From: Halostagnicola larsenii XH-48
GTDB taxonomy: Archaea; Halobacteriota; Halobacteria; Halobacteriales; Natrialbaceae
DNA: 64,000 nucleotides
Direction: 5' to 3'
Assembly: GCF_000517625.1 (NCBI RefSeq)
Contig: NZ_CP007055.1
Span: 1,736,001-1,800,000 of the forward strand
The notes below the pieces were generated by a model. The model searched no databases, was not told the origin of the DNA, and saw only the letters and a program-made list of their open reading frames with translations. Both the position numbers and the translations under genes were made by a program. Positions 27,784 to 36,849 of the stretch are shown here, in pieces. Positions within the stretch are counted from its first letter, which is position 1. Each line of letters starts with the position of its first letter.

Positions 27784-28065
27784 TCACTCGCCCGCCGTCG
27801 GAACGGGGCCGGTCCCGATCACGTCTCTGACGTGCGCTTCGAACTCCTGGTGGCGCTGGAAGTACGTTTCCTCGACGTCGACGAGTATCTCGGAGAGTTC
27901 CTGCGGGCCGTCCGGCGTCCGAACGACGCTGTCTCCCTCGAGACGGTCGACCTCGCTCTTTTCTTTGGGCCACGTGAGTCGGGAACTCACGCGGGCGAGC
28001 GGCGCTCCCTCGACCGCCATTCGTTCGCCGAGTTCCATGTCTGGCTCCTCCTCGTCGTCGCTCAT
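27784..28065 (-). CDS. DUF5789-like small acidic protein
   Basis: The 93-residue acidic protein has no membrane segment. It resembles the haloarchaeal DUF5789 family, with LTWPKEKSEVDRLEGD, a central VRTPDGPQELSEIL and the tail IGTGPVP. No function is known. The ATG at 28065 is chosen since upstream in-frame sequence is Arg/His-rich and repetitive. It is the first gene of an operon with the CPBP-like protein. Confidence 0.7.
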   Translation of the reverse strand: MSDDEEEPDMELGERMAVEGAPLARVSSRLTWPKEKSEVDRLEGDSVVRTPDGPQELSEILVDVEETYFQRHQEFEAHVRDVIGTGPVPTAGE

Positions 28066-28166
28066 GACCGGACGTTCGCAAGGGCGTCGATTCAAGCTTT
28101 CGCTTCGCTCGGTATTCAACAGCGCCTCGAGCGACGACACGTCGACAGCACACTCGAGCACGGTCG

Positions 28167-28203
28167 GTCGCGGTTTCGTCTCAGTCAGTCGCGGTTTCGT
28201 CTC
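28167..28203. repeat. Two direct copies of a 16-bp unit, 21-bp period
   Basis: GTCGCGGTTTCGTCTC occurs at 28167-28182 and again at 28188-28203, with a similar spacer. It lies between the divergent DUF5789-like and membrane-protein genes, so it could be a pair of regulator-binding sites two helical turns apart, or a small slippage duplication. Confidence 0.6.
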
Positions 28204-28314
28204 GGTCGAGACTCGAGCGCCGAAGAGTGATGGATGGGGACAGTCGTTTTCCCCAGAATTTCGAGAATTGTCTGACGTATCATTTTTTGTGGTGTGAGCA
28301 CCAACCGCTGTACC

Positions 28315-29250
28315 ATGACCAGCCTGACGGAGGTCTATCGAGGAAACGAACGGGAGGTGTCGAGCCTCCGACGGCTGTACACGGGCGCGGTGCTCGTCGC
28401 TATCGGGGCGATTCTGGCAGTCGTCGCCGTCTTCGTCGCCACGACCGAACTCTTCTCGTCGTACTTCCCCCACCCGCTAGGGCCGATCCGGGCCGCCGGG
28501 ATTATGGCCGGCATCGGCGTCCCGACCGCATTCGTCGGCGTCTTCATCGTCTTGCCCGCCTCACGTCGCGTCAAGGCCGCCGCTGCGATTGGAACGAGTC
28601 TCTGCATGCTCGGGGTTGTGATGTTCTCGTACGCCTATCCCGAACACTGGCGATTCCACGGCAAGGAACTCACGCTCCACGTTTCGGTGGTGTACCTGCT
28701 CGGGCTTTTCATTACGATGTGGTGTCTGTTTACCGCCGTCGTCAACTTCAAGACGCGAAACGATCCGGGCGGCATGCTCGAGATGAACGTAACCCGACAG
28801 GGCGAAACGAAAGTCGTGGAGGTGGACAACTCGAGCGGCGGCGCACTCGGCGGCGTCGGCCTCTTCGGGGCCGATCCCGACGGCGACGTCGAGACGCAGA
28901 CGAACGTCGATGGCGACTCGAAAATGCGCTCGACCGGCGGGACTGGAACGAACGGCGCGCCCGCCGGGTCGAGAGCGGTCCCGACCAGCGACGGTGGCTC
29001 GGAGCCAGAATCGATCGAGTCGCCGCTCGAGACCGGCGACGGACGGGATGCGGAATTCGTCGACGCTCCCGTCCAACCCGATACCCCCGTCGAACCGGCG
29101 GACCAGTACTGCGGAAACTGCCAACACTTCGAGTACGTTCGGACCAACTCGGGCATGGTTCCCTACTGCGGCTATCACGACGGCGGAATGAAGGATATGG
29201 ACCCCTGTAAGGAGTGGACGCCGAATCGACGCGACGCGGACCGGCAGTGA
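28315..29250 (+). CDS. Membrane protein with C-terminal zinc-binding Cys cluster
   Basis: The 311-residue protein has four hydrophobic helices (about residues 24-150), a long acidic low-complexity linker, and a Cys-rich end: YCGNCQHFEY, VPYCGYHDGG and DPCKEW. This would place a zinc-binding or redox domain in the cytoplasm behind a membrane anchor. I do not recognise a named family with confidence. The ATG at 28315 is preferred to a GTG seven codons upstream. Confidence 0.7.
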   Translation: MTSLTEVYRGNEREVSSLRRLYTGAVLVAIGAILAVVAVFVATTELFSSYFPHPLGPIRAAGIMAGIGVPTAFVGVFIVLPASRRVKAAAAIGTSLCMLGVVMFSYAYPEHWRFHGKELTLHVSVVYLLGLFITMWCLFTAVVNFKTRNDPGGMLEMNVTRQGETKVVEVDNSSGGALGGVGLFGADPDGDVETQTNVDGDSKMRSTGGTGTNGAPAGSRAVPTSDGGSEPESIESPLETGDGRDAEFVDAPVQPDTPVEPADQYCGNCQHFEYVRTNSGMVPYCGYHDGGMKDMDPCKEWTPNRRDADRQ

Positions 29251-29267
29251 GACGATAGGAACTGTTC

Positions 29268-30533
29268 TCAAGACGACGCAGTCACGGCGCGTTTCGCGGT
29301 CTCTTCTGAGACATCGATCGTCCGCATCACCGCTCGAGCGTCGCTCTTCTTGAGGTGTGGCAGTCGGACCGTTCGCTCATCGTCCTCGAGGTCGATGCGA
29401 AGCGTCGCCGTTCCCAGCAGTCGATCGACGCTGGAAACGTTCCGCTCGAGAGATACTATTTGGTCGGGCCTGAGTCGCCAGTGCGGCCCGGCAGACCGCG
29501 TGCCGTAGCAAACGAGACCGTCGGTTTCGGTGACCTGATAACTCGTCCACCAGTACCTGAGGACGTTATCGAAGAGGCCGAGTCCGCCCAACAAGGCGAG
29601 GGCGCCCGCGAGCCACTCGAGAACGACGAGGTCAGCGCCCAGCACGAGAAGGACGCAGAACCACCCGCCGAACAGGCCCACGAGCGTACCCGCCAGCGAT
29701 GAGACACCGTTGGTCACGCTGCCAAGGAGGACGCCGAGTCTGTGCGGTCGAATCGGATCGGTCGGACGCGACCTCTCAAGCGGACGCGGGTCCCACTCGA
29801 GACCGGTTCTGGTCTCGGTGACCTCGAGCGAGCCGCCGAGTTCCTCCTCGAACGAGAGCATCGTCCCGTAGAACGTCCAGACGAGGTCGAACGCGAACTT
29901 CACGACGAGTAGCGAGGCGAGAAAAAGGAGCGCCGTTATTTCCCCAGTGACGGTGGGTGCGACGACTACAATGACAGTCCCAAAAATCCACAGCGGCCAG
30001 AGCGCATCTTGGAGGACTTGCTGTGCGTTTAGCTCACGGTACCGCCGGCCACTCACGTAGGTCGACATCGTCTTCCAGCCGCTAGCGACGAAGAGACTGA
30101 TTCCGACGGCAAGGACGGAGTAGAGAGTCCCGGATCCGGGTTGGATTACTTCCTGAAACTCAGGCATCTGTCCGACAGCCAGCAAACCGACAGTAATCCA
30201 CATGCCGCCAAAGCCCACCCCGGCAATGGCGACTATCGGAAGATTGTGAACGTACCACACGAGATCCGTTCGCGGGATCGAAACGCCGCCCCTTCGATAC
30301 CGGAACGCACCGAACAGGAACATCTCCGGCGAATAGTCGGCGGGTCGCTCGGCGAACCCAGCCCTGAAAGTCGCCCAGAACAGCCCGATCCCGATTTCGA
30401 GCCAGTAGACGGACACCAGCGTCGTGACGTTCCAGTTCCAGAGCAAAACGCCGAGGACCGAAAGCGCATTCGAGAGCACGGCCCACCAGAGCAGCGCCTG
30501 CCTCCCGAACATCGTGTCCCGCGAGAGATGCAT
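29268..30533 (-). CDS. DUF6498-type membrane protein with C-terminal PH-like domain
   Basis: The 421-residue protein has about six N-terminal helices (with YWLEIGIGLFWATFRAGF) like the DUF6498 group, a hydrophilic linker, two more helices, and a terminal 90-residue soluble part (YQVTETDGLVCYGT, DQIVSLERN, LRIDLEDDERTVRLPHL) that looks like a bacterial PH-2 domain. Its role is unknown. The start could be 30533 or the Met seven codons later. Confidence 0.75.
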   Translation of the reverse strand: MHLSRDTMFGRQALLWWAVLSNALSVLGVLLWNWNVTTLVSVYWLEIGIGLFWATFRAGFAERPADYSPEMFLFGAFRYRRGGVSIPRTDLVWYVHNLPIVAIAGVGFGGMWITVGLLAVGQMPEFQEVIQPGSGTLYSVLAVGISLFVASGWKTMSTYVSGRRYRELNAQQVLQDALWPLWIFGTVIVVVAPTVTGEITALLFLASLLVVKFAFDLVWTFYGTMLSFEEELGGSLEVTETRTGLEWDPRPLERSRPTDPIRPHRLGVLLGSVTNGVSSLAGTLVGLFGGWFCVLLVLGADLVVLEWLAGALALLGGLGLFDNVLRYWWTSYQVTETDGLVCYGTRSAGPHWRLRPDQIVSLERNVSSVDRLLGTATLRIDLEDDERTVRLPHLKKSDARAVMRTIDVSEETAKRAVTASS

Positions 30534-30659
30534 TGAATCAAACCCCTCATTCGTGTCACCAAGCTGTTTCGATATGGGTCTTCGATCGAAGCGAACAACC
30601 ACTCCGCTCGATCGTCGTTTCCGACGACTGCGATGGCGACGATGGCCTCGTTCCGAGGG

Positions 30660-31154
30660 CTACCCGAGCACGGTTCCGATCGCCTGACCGCCCAGCTCGA
30701 GGCTGGCCTGCGGAATCCGGTAGATGATGATCGCGGCGACGACCAGTTCCACGCCGGTGACGACGACGGTCACCAGATCGGCCATCCGGCTTTTGACGGC
30801 GACGCCGACCGGAAGGCCGAACTCCTCGGACCAGAGCGGGTAGAAGAGCGCGATGCCGCGTTTGCTCCCCGCGACGTCGAGCACGTAGTGGGTGAGAATC
30901 CCGATCCAGACGTACTCGAGGTTTTCGAAGAAATACGGGAAGCCCACGAACGCGACCAGAATCGGCAGGTTGTGCAGCGTCTTTCGGTGCTTGCCGAACT
31001 CGGTGTCGACGTCGGGAAAGAGCGCCCCGAGGGTGACGGGAACGCCGATCATCAGAATCGTCACAAACGTCTCTTCGGTCCCGGACGGCTCGAGCAGGTA
31101 GCCCAGTCCGATGCTCAACAGGACTGCGTTGAGAACGTGTCCCTTCTTGTTCAT
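30660..31154 (-). CDS. YdjM/DUF457-type membrane metal-dependent hydrolase
   Basis: The 164-residue membrane protein keeps the metal-ligand pattern of the family: KKGHVLNAV (H6), GALFPDVD, KHRKTLHNL and LTHYVLDV. Members are LexA-regulated in bacteria and predicted to be phospholipid- or small-molecule hydrolases. No LexA exists in archaea, so regulation differs. It has three to four helices with ligands on the cytoplasmic face. Confidence 0.85.
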   Translation of the reverse strand: MNKKGHVLNAVLLSIGLGYLLEPSGTEETFVTILMIGVPVTLGALFPDVDTEFGKHRKTLHNLPILVAFVGFPYFFENLEYVWIGILTHYVLDVAGSKRGIALFYPLWSEEFGLPVGVAVKSRMADLVTVVVTGVELVVAAIIIYRIPQASLELGGQAIGTVLG

Positions 31155-31230
31155 CTACCGAACGCTGGGAATCGAAGGACGGAATAGCTTTCTGTCGAGA
31201 CGCGCCGCCGATCGGCCCGATACAGGAGTT

Positions 31231-31746
31231 TCAGTGAATTCGGTCGACCGCGGACAACAGATCCTCGAGCGCCTGTTCGACCGTTTTCGCCCGGATCGCC
31301 GCCCGATCCCCGTCGAACTCGTAGCGGGATACGGTCGCTTCGGTGGTGGCGGTTCCCCACGGTCCGGCGTAGGAAATCCCAATGTAGACGGTTCCGACAG
31401 GATCGTCTTCGGTTCCGCCGGTGGGACCCGCAACGCCGGTGACCGATATCCCCCACGTCACGTCGGTTACATCTCTGACACCCTGGGCCATCTCGAGCGC
31501 GACGGGTTCGGAGACCGCGCCGTGTTCGTCGAGCGCCTCGCGGCTCACCCCGAGGTGGCGTCGCTTGGCGTCGTAGGCGTAGGTCGTCAAGCCGGCGTCA
31601 AAGTAATCGCTCGCACCCGGAATCGACGTGATCGTCGCGCCGATCAGCCCGCCGGTACAGGACTCGGCCACGGCGAGAGTCTCCTCGGCGTCTCGAAGCG
31701 CGTCGCCGACCCGCATCGGCAGGTCGCGATCGATATCGTCGTTCAT
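31231..31746 (-). CDS. CinA C-terminal domain protein (NMN deamidase-like)
   Basis: The 171-residue protein consists of the CinA C-terminal domain alone: LAVAESCTGGLIGATIT near the start and GISVTGVAGPTGGTEDDPVGTVYIGI in the middle. This domain deamidates nicotinamide mononucleotide in bacteria (PncC). The N-terminal molybdopterin-binding-like domain is absent, as in other haloarchaeal copies. The ATG at 31746 is the family start. It is divergent from the aminotransferase, 135 bp away. Confidence 0.9.
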   Translation of the reverse strand: MNDDIDRDLPMRVGDALRDAEETLAVAESCTGGLIGATITSIPGASDYFDAGLTTYAYDAKRRHLGVSREALDEHGAVSEPVALEMAQGVRDVTDVTWGISVTGVAGPTGGTEDDPVGTVYIGISYAGPWGTATTEATVSRYEFDGDRAAIRAKTVEQALEDLLSAVDRIH

Positions 31747-31881
31747 ACTCGAGTGGTAGCGAGCCGGTAGTTTCAATGGACCGGTAGCCCGGGACGGGTA
31801 GGTCTCGTCGGATTCGGCCGCCCCTCGAGTCTCGTCGGTCGTGTCGAAAGATCCACGGCCCGTCGGCACCCACCCGAACGC

Positions 31882-32982
31882 ATGGACTACGAGACGCCGC
31901 TTTTCTTTCGCGTGATGCAGTACGCCGCGAGCGCCGATGGCGACGTGATCGACATGGTCAGCGGCAATCCGGACTGGGAGCCGCCGGAGGCGCTCCGGGA
32001 CGGCCTCCGTGAGTACGCCGACGCGGATCCGGACCGGTTCCAGTACCCGCCCAGCGACGGACTCCTCGAGTTGCGCGAGGAGATCGCTGCACGCCGAAAC
32101 GTGGACGTCTCGCAGGTCGTCGTCACTAACGGGGCCGGCGAGGCGAACTACCTCGCGATGGCTCGCGCCCTAGAGCGCGACGCGGGTTCCGAAATCGTCC
32201 TGACCGATCCCGTCTACCCGTACTATCCCGGGAAGACGACCATGCTCGAGGGGACCCAGACCTACGTCGAAACCGACGACGCGGGACGGCTCGATCCGGC
32301 CGACGTTCGATCGGTAGCGAGCGCTGATACCGCCGCCATCGTGGTCACCTCGCCGAACAATCCCACCGGCGCGGTCTACCCCGAGGAGACGGTCCGCGAA
32401 CTGGTTTCGATCGCCGAAGCCAACGACGCGCTGCTCGTGAGCGACGAGGTATACGACCACTTCGACCTCTCGGGGACCTTCTCGAGCGCGCTCTCGGTCG
32501 ACTCCGACCATCGGATCGTAACGAACGCGTTCTCGAAGTCGATGGCGATCACGGGCTTTCGGGTCGGCTACGCAGTCTTTCCCAAACGACTGGTCGAGAG
32601 CGCGAGAAGTCGTCACATGCTGGTCAACGTCGCCGGCAGTCGGCCCGCACAGTACGCCGTCTTGCACGCGCTACGAGAAACTGACCCGGAGTACTACCAG
32701 GCCAATCGGGACCGACTCCGCGAGCGCGTCGAGACGTTTACCGATGCCCTCGAGCGAGCGGGTGCGGCGTACACGCGACCGAGCGGGTCGTTCTACGTGC
32801 TGGTTCGATTCGACGACTTCCCCGGAACCCTCGAGAACGTCGAGCGGCTGATCGACGAGGCGGGCGTCGCCGGCATGCCGGGAACCGCGTTCGGCAGTGC
32901 GCGAGAGGACTGGCTCCGGTTCGCGCTCGTGACGCCGCGGGTCGAGGACGCGGCCCAGCGGCTGGTCGACTACTTCGAGTAG
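31882..32982 (+). CDS. Class I/II PLP-dependent aminotransferase
   Basis: The 366-residue protein has the fold-type I features: SPNNPTGAVYP, DEVYDHF and the PLP lysine in TNAFSKSMAITGFRVGY. The family transfers amino groups between amino acids and 2-oxoacids. The exact substrate (aspartate, aromatic or branched-chain) cannot be assigned. It ends six bases before the convergent zinc-ribbon gene. Confidence 0.93.
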   Translation: MDYETPLFFRVMQYAASADGDVIDMVSGNPDWEPPEALRDGLREYADADPDRFQYPPSDGLLELREEIAARRNVDVSQVVVTNGAGEANYLAMARALERDAGSEIVLTDPVYPYYPGKTTMLEGTQTYVETDDAGRLDPADVRSVASADTAAIVVTSPNNPTGAVYPEETVRELVSIAEANDALLVSDEVYDHFDLSGTFSSALSVDSDHRIVTNAFSKSMAITGFRVGYAVFPKRLVESARSRHMLVNVAGSRPAQYAVLHALRETDPEYYQANRDRLRERVETFTDALERAGAAYTRPSGSFYVLVRFDDFPGTLENVERLIDEAGVAGMPGTAFGSAREDWLRFALVTPRVEDAAQRLVDYFE

Positions 32983-32988
32983 GGCTCG

Positions 32989-33279
32989 CTATCGAAGCGA
33001 CCCGGACCACTCGCACCGGGAACACGCGAACAGCCCGGCTCCGTTTATCGTCTCGGTGCCGCAGTCCGGACAGGCGGTCGACCCGTCGCGGCCCGCCTGC
33101 CCGTCACTCGAGCGGAGAATACCGCGAGCAGACTTCGTGAAGCGGATTAGCCGTGCGGTCTCGGGGATGTGTTCGAATTCGGGGGCGTCGTACGGGAACA
33201 GGCCTGCAGCTCGAGTCTCACGTTCCGGTTCGAGGACGAGTTCGGAATCGGTCGTCGGGAGGCTAGATGGAGTCGTCAT
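32989..33279 (-). CDS. Small zinc-ribbon protein
   Basis: The 96-residue protein carries CPDCGTETINGAGLFACSRC (two CxxC pairs 13 residues apart) at the C-terminus, a classic zinc ribbon. The N-terminal half is hydrophilic with no motif (DAPEFEHIPETARLIRFTKS). It is probably a nucleic-acid- or protein-binding haloarchaeal protein of unknown role. Confidence 0.75.
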   Translation of the reverse strand: MTTPSSLPTTDSELVLEPERETRAAGLFPYDAPEFEHIPETARLIRFTKSARGILRSSDGQAGRDGSTACPDCGTETINGAGLFACSRCEWSGSLR

Positions 33280-33314
33280 TGGCGGTCGGTTCGCGTCATC
33301 GGACCACGATCTCG

Positions 33315-33322
33315 TATATAAT
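33315..33322 (-). promoter_or_regulatory. TATA-like box for the zinc-ribbon gene
   Basis: ATTATATA on the minus strand lies about 39 nt before the ATG at 33279, giving a short leader. It stands out as the strongest AT box of this divergent gap. It is 220 nt from the arsA start, so it serves the minus gene. Confidence 0.5.
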
Positions 33323-33541
33323 GGTGGCCCCTAGACTAACAAGTCCGTTTACCGGTGTTAATACACCTAGTATCGCTCCGTACGGGACCTCGTGAACGCG
33401 CTGGATCGTGGACGTGCCGCCGGCCGGGGATTCCTCAGTCGACGGATCTCGCCACGAATACTGCGCGAGCGTCCGCAGCCGCCGTCGTCGTTTTCGAGAC
33501 GGACCGACGGTTACTCGTGTCTGGACGGGATACCCGCAGGT

Positions 33542-34783
33542 ATGAGCGGACTCGACGTCGACCCGGTCGAAGAGACGAACGAGGACGGCGACGACCACAC
33601 GATCGAGGTGACGCCGACCGACTCCGTCGCGGCGGACGACCAGCGCCGGACGGTCGACGTCGAACCGAGCGACGAACCCGTCGACGGGCCGGAGTACGTC
33701 CTGTACGGCGGGAAAGGCGGCGTCGGCAAGACCACGATGGCGGCCTCGACGGCCCTGGACAGCGCCCATCGCGGGGTCCGAACGCTCGTCGTCTCGACGG
33801 ATCCCGCACACTCACTGTCGGACACCTACGAGACGGATATTCCCGCGGAGCCGACCCGTATTCGCGACGAGGTTCCCCTGTACGCGGCCGAGATCGATCC
33901 CGAAGCGGCGCTCGAGAACGCCGACACGATCTTCTCGCAGGGAAGCGACGATCCTGCAGGAAGCGCCGGGCAGGAGGCGACCGACGGCTTCGACGACAGC
34001 GACGAAGCCGGGTTCGGAACCGATTCGTCGAACAGCGCTGGCAATCCGTTCGGCGGCGCTGAGGGGCCAATGGGCGGCATGGGCGAACTGCTCGGCGGCG
34101 AGTCCCCGATGGACGCCATGCTCGGCGGCAACATGCCCGGTTCGGACGAGGCGGCGGCCGTCCAACTTCTGCTCGAGTACATGGACGACGATCGATTCGA
34201 CCGCGTTGTGGTGGATACGGCCCCGACGGGACACACCCTCAAGCTCCTGCAATTGCCGGAGCTGATGGACTCGATGATGGGCAAAGTGATGAAACTCCGC
34301 CAGCGAATCGGAGGGATGCTCGAGGGCGTCAAAGGGATGTTCGGCGGCGCAGATGACGCCGGTCAGGAGCCCGGAATGGAGGATCTCGAGGAGCTTCGCG
34401 AGCGGATCGAACGTCTCCGAGACGCGTTGAGCGATCCCCAGCGAACCGATTTCCGAATCGTGATGGTCCCCGAGGAGATGAGCGTCCTCGAGTCTAAACG
34501 CCTCCGACAGCAACTGCGGGAGTTCGATATCCCGGTCGGCACGCTCGTCGTCAACCGCGTGATGGAGCCCCTTTCGAACGTCACCGACGACGTCGAGGGC
34601 GACTTCCTCGAGCCGAACCTCGACGACTGCGAGTTCTGCCAGCGCCGCTGGGATGTCCAGCAGAAGGCGCTGACGGAGGCCCAGGAACTCTTCCGCGGCA
34701 CCGACGTCCGTCGGGTCCCGCTGTTCGCCGACGAAGTTCGCGGTGAGGAAATGCTCGAGGTCGTCGCCGCTTGCCTTCGCTGA
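33542..34783 (+). CDS. ArsA/Get3-family ATPase
   Basis: The 413-residue protein has a 45-residue acidic leader, the deviant Walker A GGKGGVGKTT at 56-65, the switch STDPAHSLSDT after it, and the DTAPTGHTLKLLQLPELM signature. A DCEFCQRRW Cys pair lies near the end. Between the first ATP motifs and DTAPTGHT sits an expanded Gly/Met/Ser-rich insert (about residues 145-200). The family targets tail-anchored membrane proteins (Get3) or drives arsenite pumps. No arsenic genes adjoin, so a Get3-like role is more likely. The ATG at 33542 is chosen because the upstream frame is Arg-rich shadow. Confidence 0.88.
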   Translation: MSGLDVDPVEETNEDGDDHTIEVTPTDSVAADDQRRTVDVEPSDEPVDGPEYVLYGGKGGVGKTTMAASTALDSAHRGVRTLVVSTDPAHSLSDTYETDIPAEPTRIRDEVPLYAAEIDPEAALENADTIFSQGSDDPAGSAGQEATDGFDDSDEAGFGTDSSNSAGNPFGGAEGPMGGMGELLGGESPMDAMLGGNMPGSDEAAAVQLLLEYMDDDRFDRVVVDTAPTGHTLKLLQLPELMDSMMGKVMKLRQRIGGMLEGVKGMFGGADDAGQEPGMEDLEELRERIERLRDALSDPQRTDFRIVMVPEEMSVLESKRLRQQLREFDIPVGTLVVNRVMEPLSNVTDDVEGDFLEPNLDDCEFCQRRWDVQQKALTEAQELFRGTDVRRVPLFADEVRGEEMLEVVAACLR

Positions 34784-34848
34784 TACCGAGCGATCCGGGC
34801 GAGAAACGAGTCGAAAACTCCGTTTTCGCGAACGAATTCGGCCGCCGA

Positions 34849-35826
34849 TCAGACGAATTTCCGAAGAAGCCCGTAGGCCGCGTCGCGGAGGCGGTCCGGC
34901 AGGAATCGCGCGTACGAGCCGTACTGTGCCATCGGACCCACGGGGTATCGCGCTGGCGGCTCTCGAGCGGTTCCCGCCTCGAGAATCGCCTCGGCGACCG
35001 CCTTCGGCTTGAGCGCGAGCGGCCCGCCGCCGCCGATTAGCTGTGCGTCGTCGTAGATTTCGTACAGCGTTTCGTAAGCCGGCGTCCGGGTTTCCGGCAG
35101 TTCGTCGTCGGTCCGCTCGACGAACTCCGTCTCGACGGTTCCGGGTTCGATCAGGACGACCTCGATGCCGAACTCCTCGACTTCCGCCCGCAGCGAATCG
35201 CTCATCGCCTCGAGCGCGTGCTTCGAGCCCGAGTACGGCCCGGTACCGGCGAACGAGAGGCGGCCGAGAATGCTCGAGACGTTGACTATTCGTCCCTCGC
35301 CCTGCGCTCGCATGTGCGGCAGCGCGGCGCGAGCGAGCCGGTGGGGCCCGTAGACGTTGACGTCGAACTGGCGGTGGAGGTCGAGCGTGGAGACGTCCTC
35401 GAGCGGCCCCATTTGGGCGTAGCCCGCGTTGTTCACGAGACAGTCGATCGCGCCGCCGAGCTCGACGGTCTCCTCGACGACTCGAGCAACTTGGTCGGGC
35501 TCGGTCACGTCGAGTTCGAGCGTCGTACACCCCGCCTCGGCGAGGTCCGCGATGTCATCGGTGTTTCGGGCCGTGGCCACGACCTGCCAGTCCTCCTCGA
35601 GGAAGGCCTGAGCGGTCGCTCGCCCGATGCCCGACGAACAGCCGGTGATGAGGACGCACTTCTTGCGGGTGTAGCGGTCGTCGGCGCTGTCGGTCGTCGC
35701 ACGGTCTCGGTCCTCGCTCGAGGCCGTCGATTCGTCTCTTACGGTGTCAGTTTCGCGATCGTCGCCTGCTCCAGGGGAGTCCCGCTCCCCGTCGTCCGTT
35801 CCCTCGGCTTCCTCAGCAATGGCCAT
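34849..35826 (-). CDS. Short-chain dehydrogenase/reductase
   Basis: The 325-residue protein has a 50-residue acidic N-terminal extension rich in Asp/Glu/Ser, then a standard SDR domain: TGCSSGIGRATA cofactor loop, NNAG, and catalytic YSGSK. Substrate is unknown. The SSGIG sequence fits the classical NAD(P)-binding type. The long acidic leader is unusual in length but typical of haloarchaeal surface charge. It is convergent with arsA, 65 bp between them. Confidence 0.9.
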   Translation of the reverse strand: MAIAEEAEGTDDGERDSPGAGDDRETDTVRDESTASSEDRDRATTDSADDRYTRKKCVLITGCSSGIGRATAQAFLEEDWQVVATARNTDDIADLAEAGCTTLELDVTEPDQVARVVEETVELGGAIDCLVNNAGYAQMGPLEDVSTLDLHRQFDVNVYGPHRLARAALPHMRAQGEGRIVNVSSILGRLSFAGTGPYSGSKHALEAMSDSLRAEVEEFGIEVVLIEPGTVETEFVERTDDELPETRTPAYETLYEIYDDAQLIGGGGPLALKPKAVAEAILEAGTAREPPARYPVGPMAQYGSYARFLPDRLRDAAYGLLRKFV

Positions 35827-35952
35827 ACCAGTTGGGTTCGTGAGACATAACCTAAGTACCGACGGTTTTTCTCGACTGTCGGTCGCGCCAGCAGTCCTGT
35901 CTCTCGGTGTCTCGCTGAATCGAGGTTACTTGAAAATCTGCAAGAAGACACG

Positions 35953-36786
35953 TTATCTATCCAGTGTTTTCGCCTCGTCCGCGTAGCTATCCGCCAGCCG
36001 AACTGGCTCCGGGAGTTTATAGCCCGAACTCAGTTCCAGAACGACATCGGCGGCCGTCTCGGGGCCGACGCGATGGCCAGGACTGACGTACAGTGGATTG
36101 ACGTACCGACTCGAGGATTCGTACTGCTTGGTCTGGACCGCGTACCCGAGCAAAGTGCCGTCGGGGGCGTCGACCCTCGAGTTGGCCTCGATGGGAACGC
36201 GCGTTCCGGCCGGCAGGTCCTCGAGGTCGCCGGCAGGCTCGCCACAGAGGAGGCTCTTGGCGACGCCGACGGCCGGCGCGTCAACAATGACCCCGATGTG
36301 AGTCGCGATGCCCGCCTGCCGGAAGTGGATGCGGCCGCTGCCGTCGAACAGGAAGAGGTCCGGGTCGACCGTTAGCTCCTCGAGCGCGTCCAGGATCGGC
36401 GCTCCCTCGCGGAACGACAGCAGGCCGGGGATGTACGGAATCTCGAGAGGCGTGACCGCGAAGACTCGTTCGATTACCTCGCCGCCACGCATTGCCACGA
36501 CGGCGCTCAGCGCTCGTTCGGGTTCGTCCTCGAGGAGAAACGACTGATCGACGCCGGCGACGATCGGTGGATCGTCGTCGCTCGCGGTTGCGGCGAGTGG
36601 ATTCGAGAGGTTCGACGGGTCGAATCCGGATTCGTTCCCAGCGTCGGTTTGGTTTGCGGGTATCGAGCCGATATCGAACTCGTCCTCGAACACCGCGTTC
36701 CGGGCGATCTCTCGCTGGAGCGACTCCATCTCCTCGGTCGAAAGCGAGGCGTCGGGGAGAAGGTCCGGCCTCGAGAGTTCTGTCAT
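35953..36786 (-). CDS. nfi: Endonuclease V
   Basis: The 277-residue protein matches endonuclease V, which nicks DNA 3' to deoxyinosine. Visible motifs are AGVDQSF (first catalytic Asp), EIPYIPGLLSFREGAP, LFDGSGRIHFRQAGIATHIGV and VGVAKSLL. The usual HPR of the third motif reads HFR here. An N-terminal 60-residue acidic/Asn-rich extension precedes the core. Confidence 0.92.
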   Translation of the reverse strand: MTELSRPDLLPDASLSTEEMESLQREIARNAVFEDEFDIGSIPANQTDAGNESGFDPSNLSNPLAATASDDDPPIVAGVDQSFLLEDEPERALSAVVAMRGGEVIERVFAVTPLEIPYIPGLLSFREGAPILDALEELTVDPDLFLFDGSGRIHFRQAGIATHIGVIVDAPAVGVAKSLLCGEPAGDLEDLPAGTRVPIEANSRVDAPDGTLLGYAVQTKQYESSSRYVNPLYVSPGHRVGPETAADVVLELSSGYKLPEPVRLADSYADEAKTLDR

Positions 36787-36849
36787 CGATGTCTCGTACT
36801 CGTCGGGCGAAAATGAGTGTCGGGGTTCGAGGGAATCTACCGAACGCGA

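Noticed and set aside
33812..35530. 572-codon minus frame across arsA and the SDR gene
   Set aside because: It covers two real genes in other frames and has no recognisable domain. Its composition is Arg-rich.
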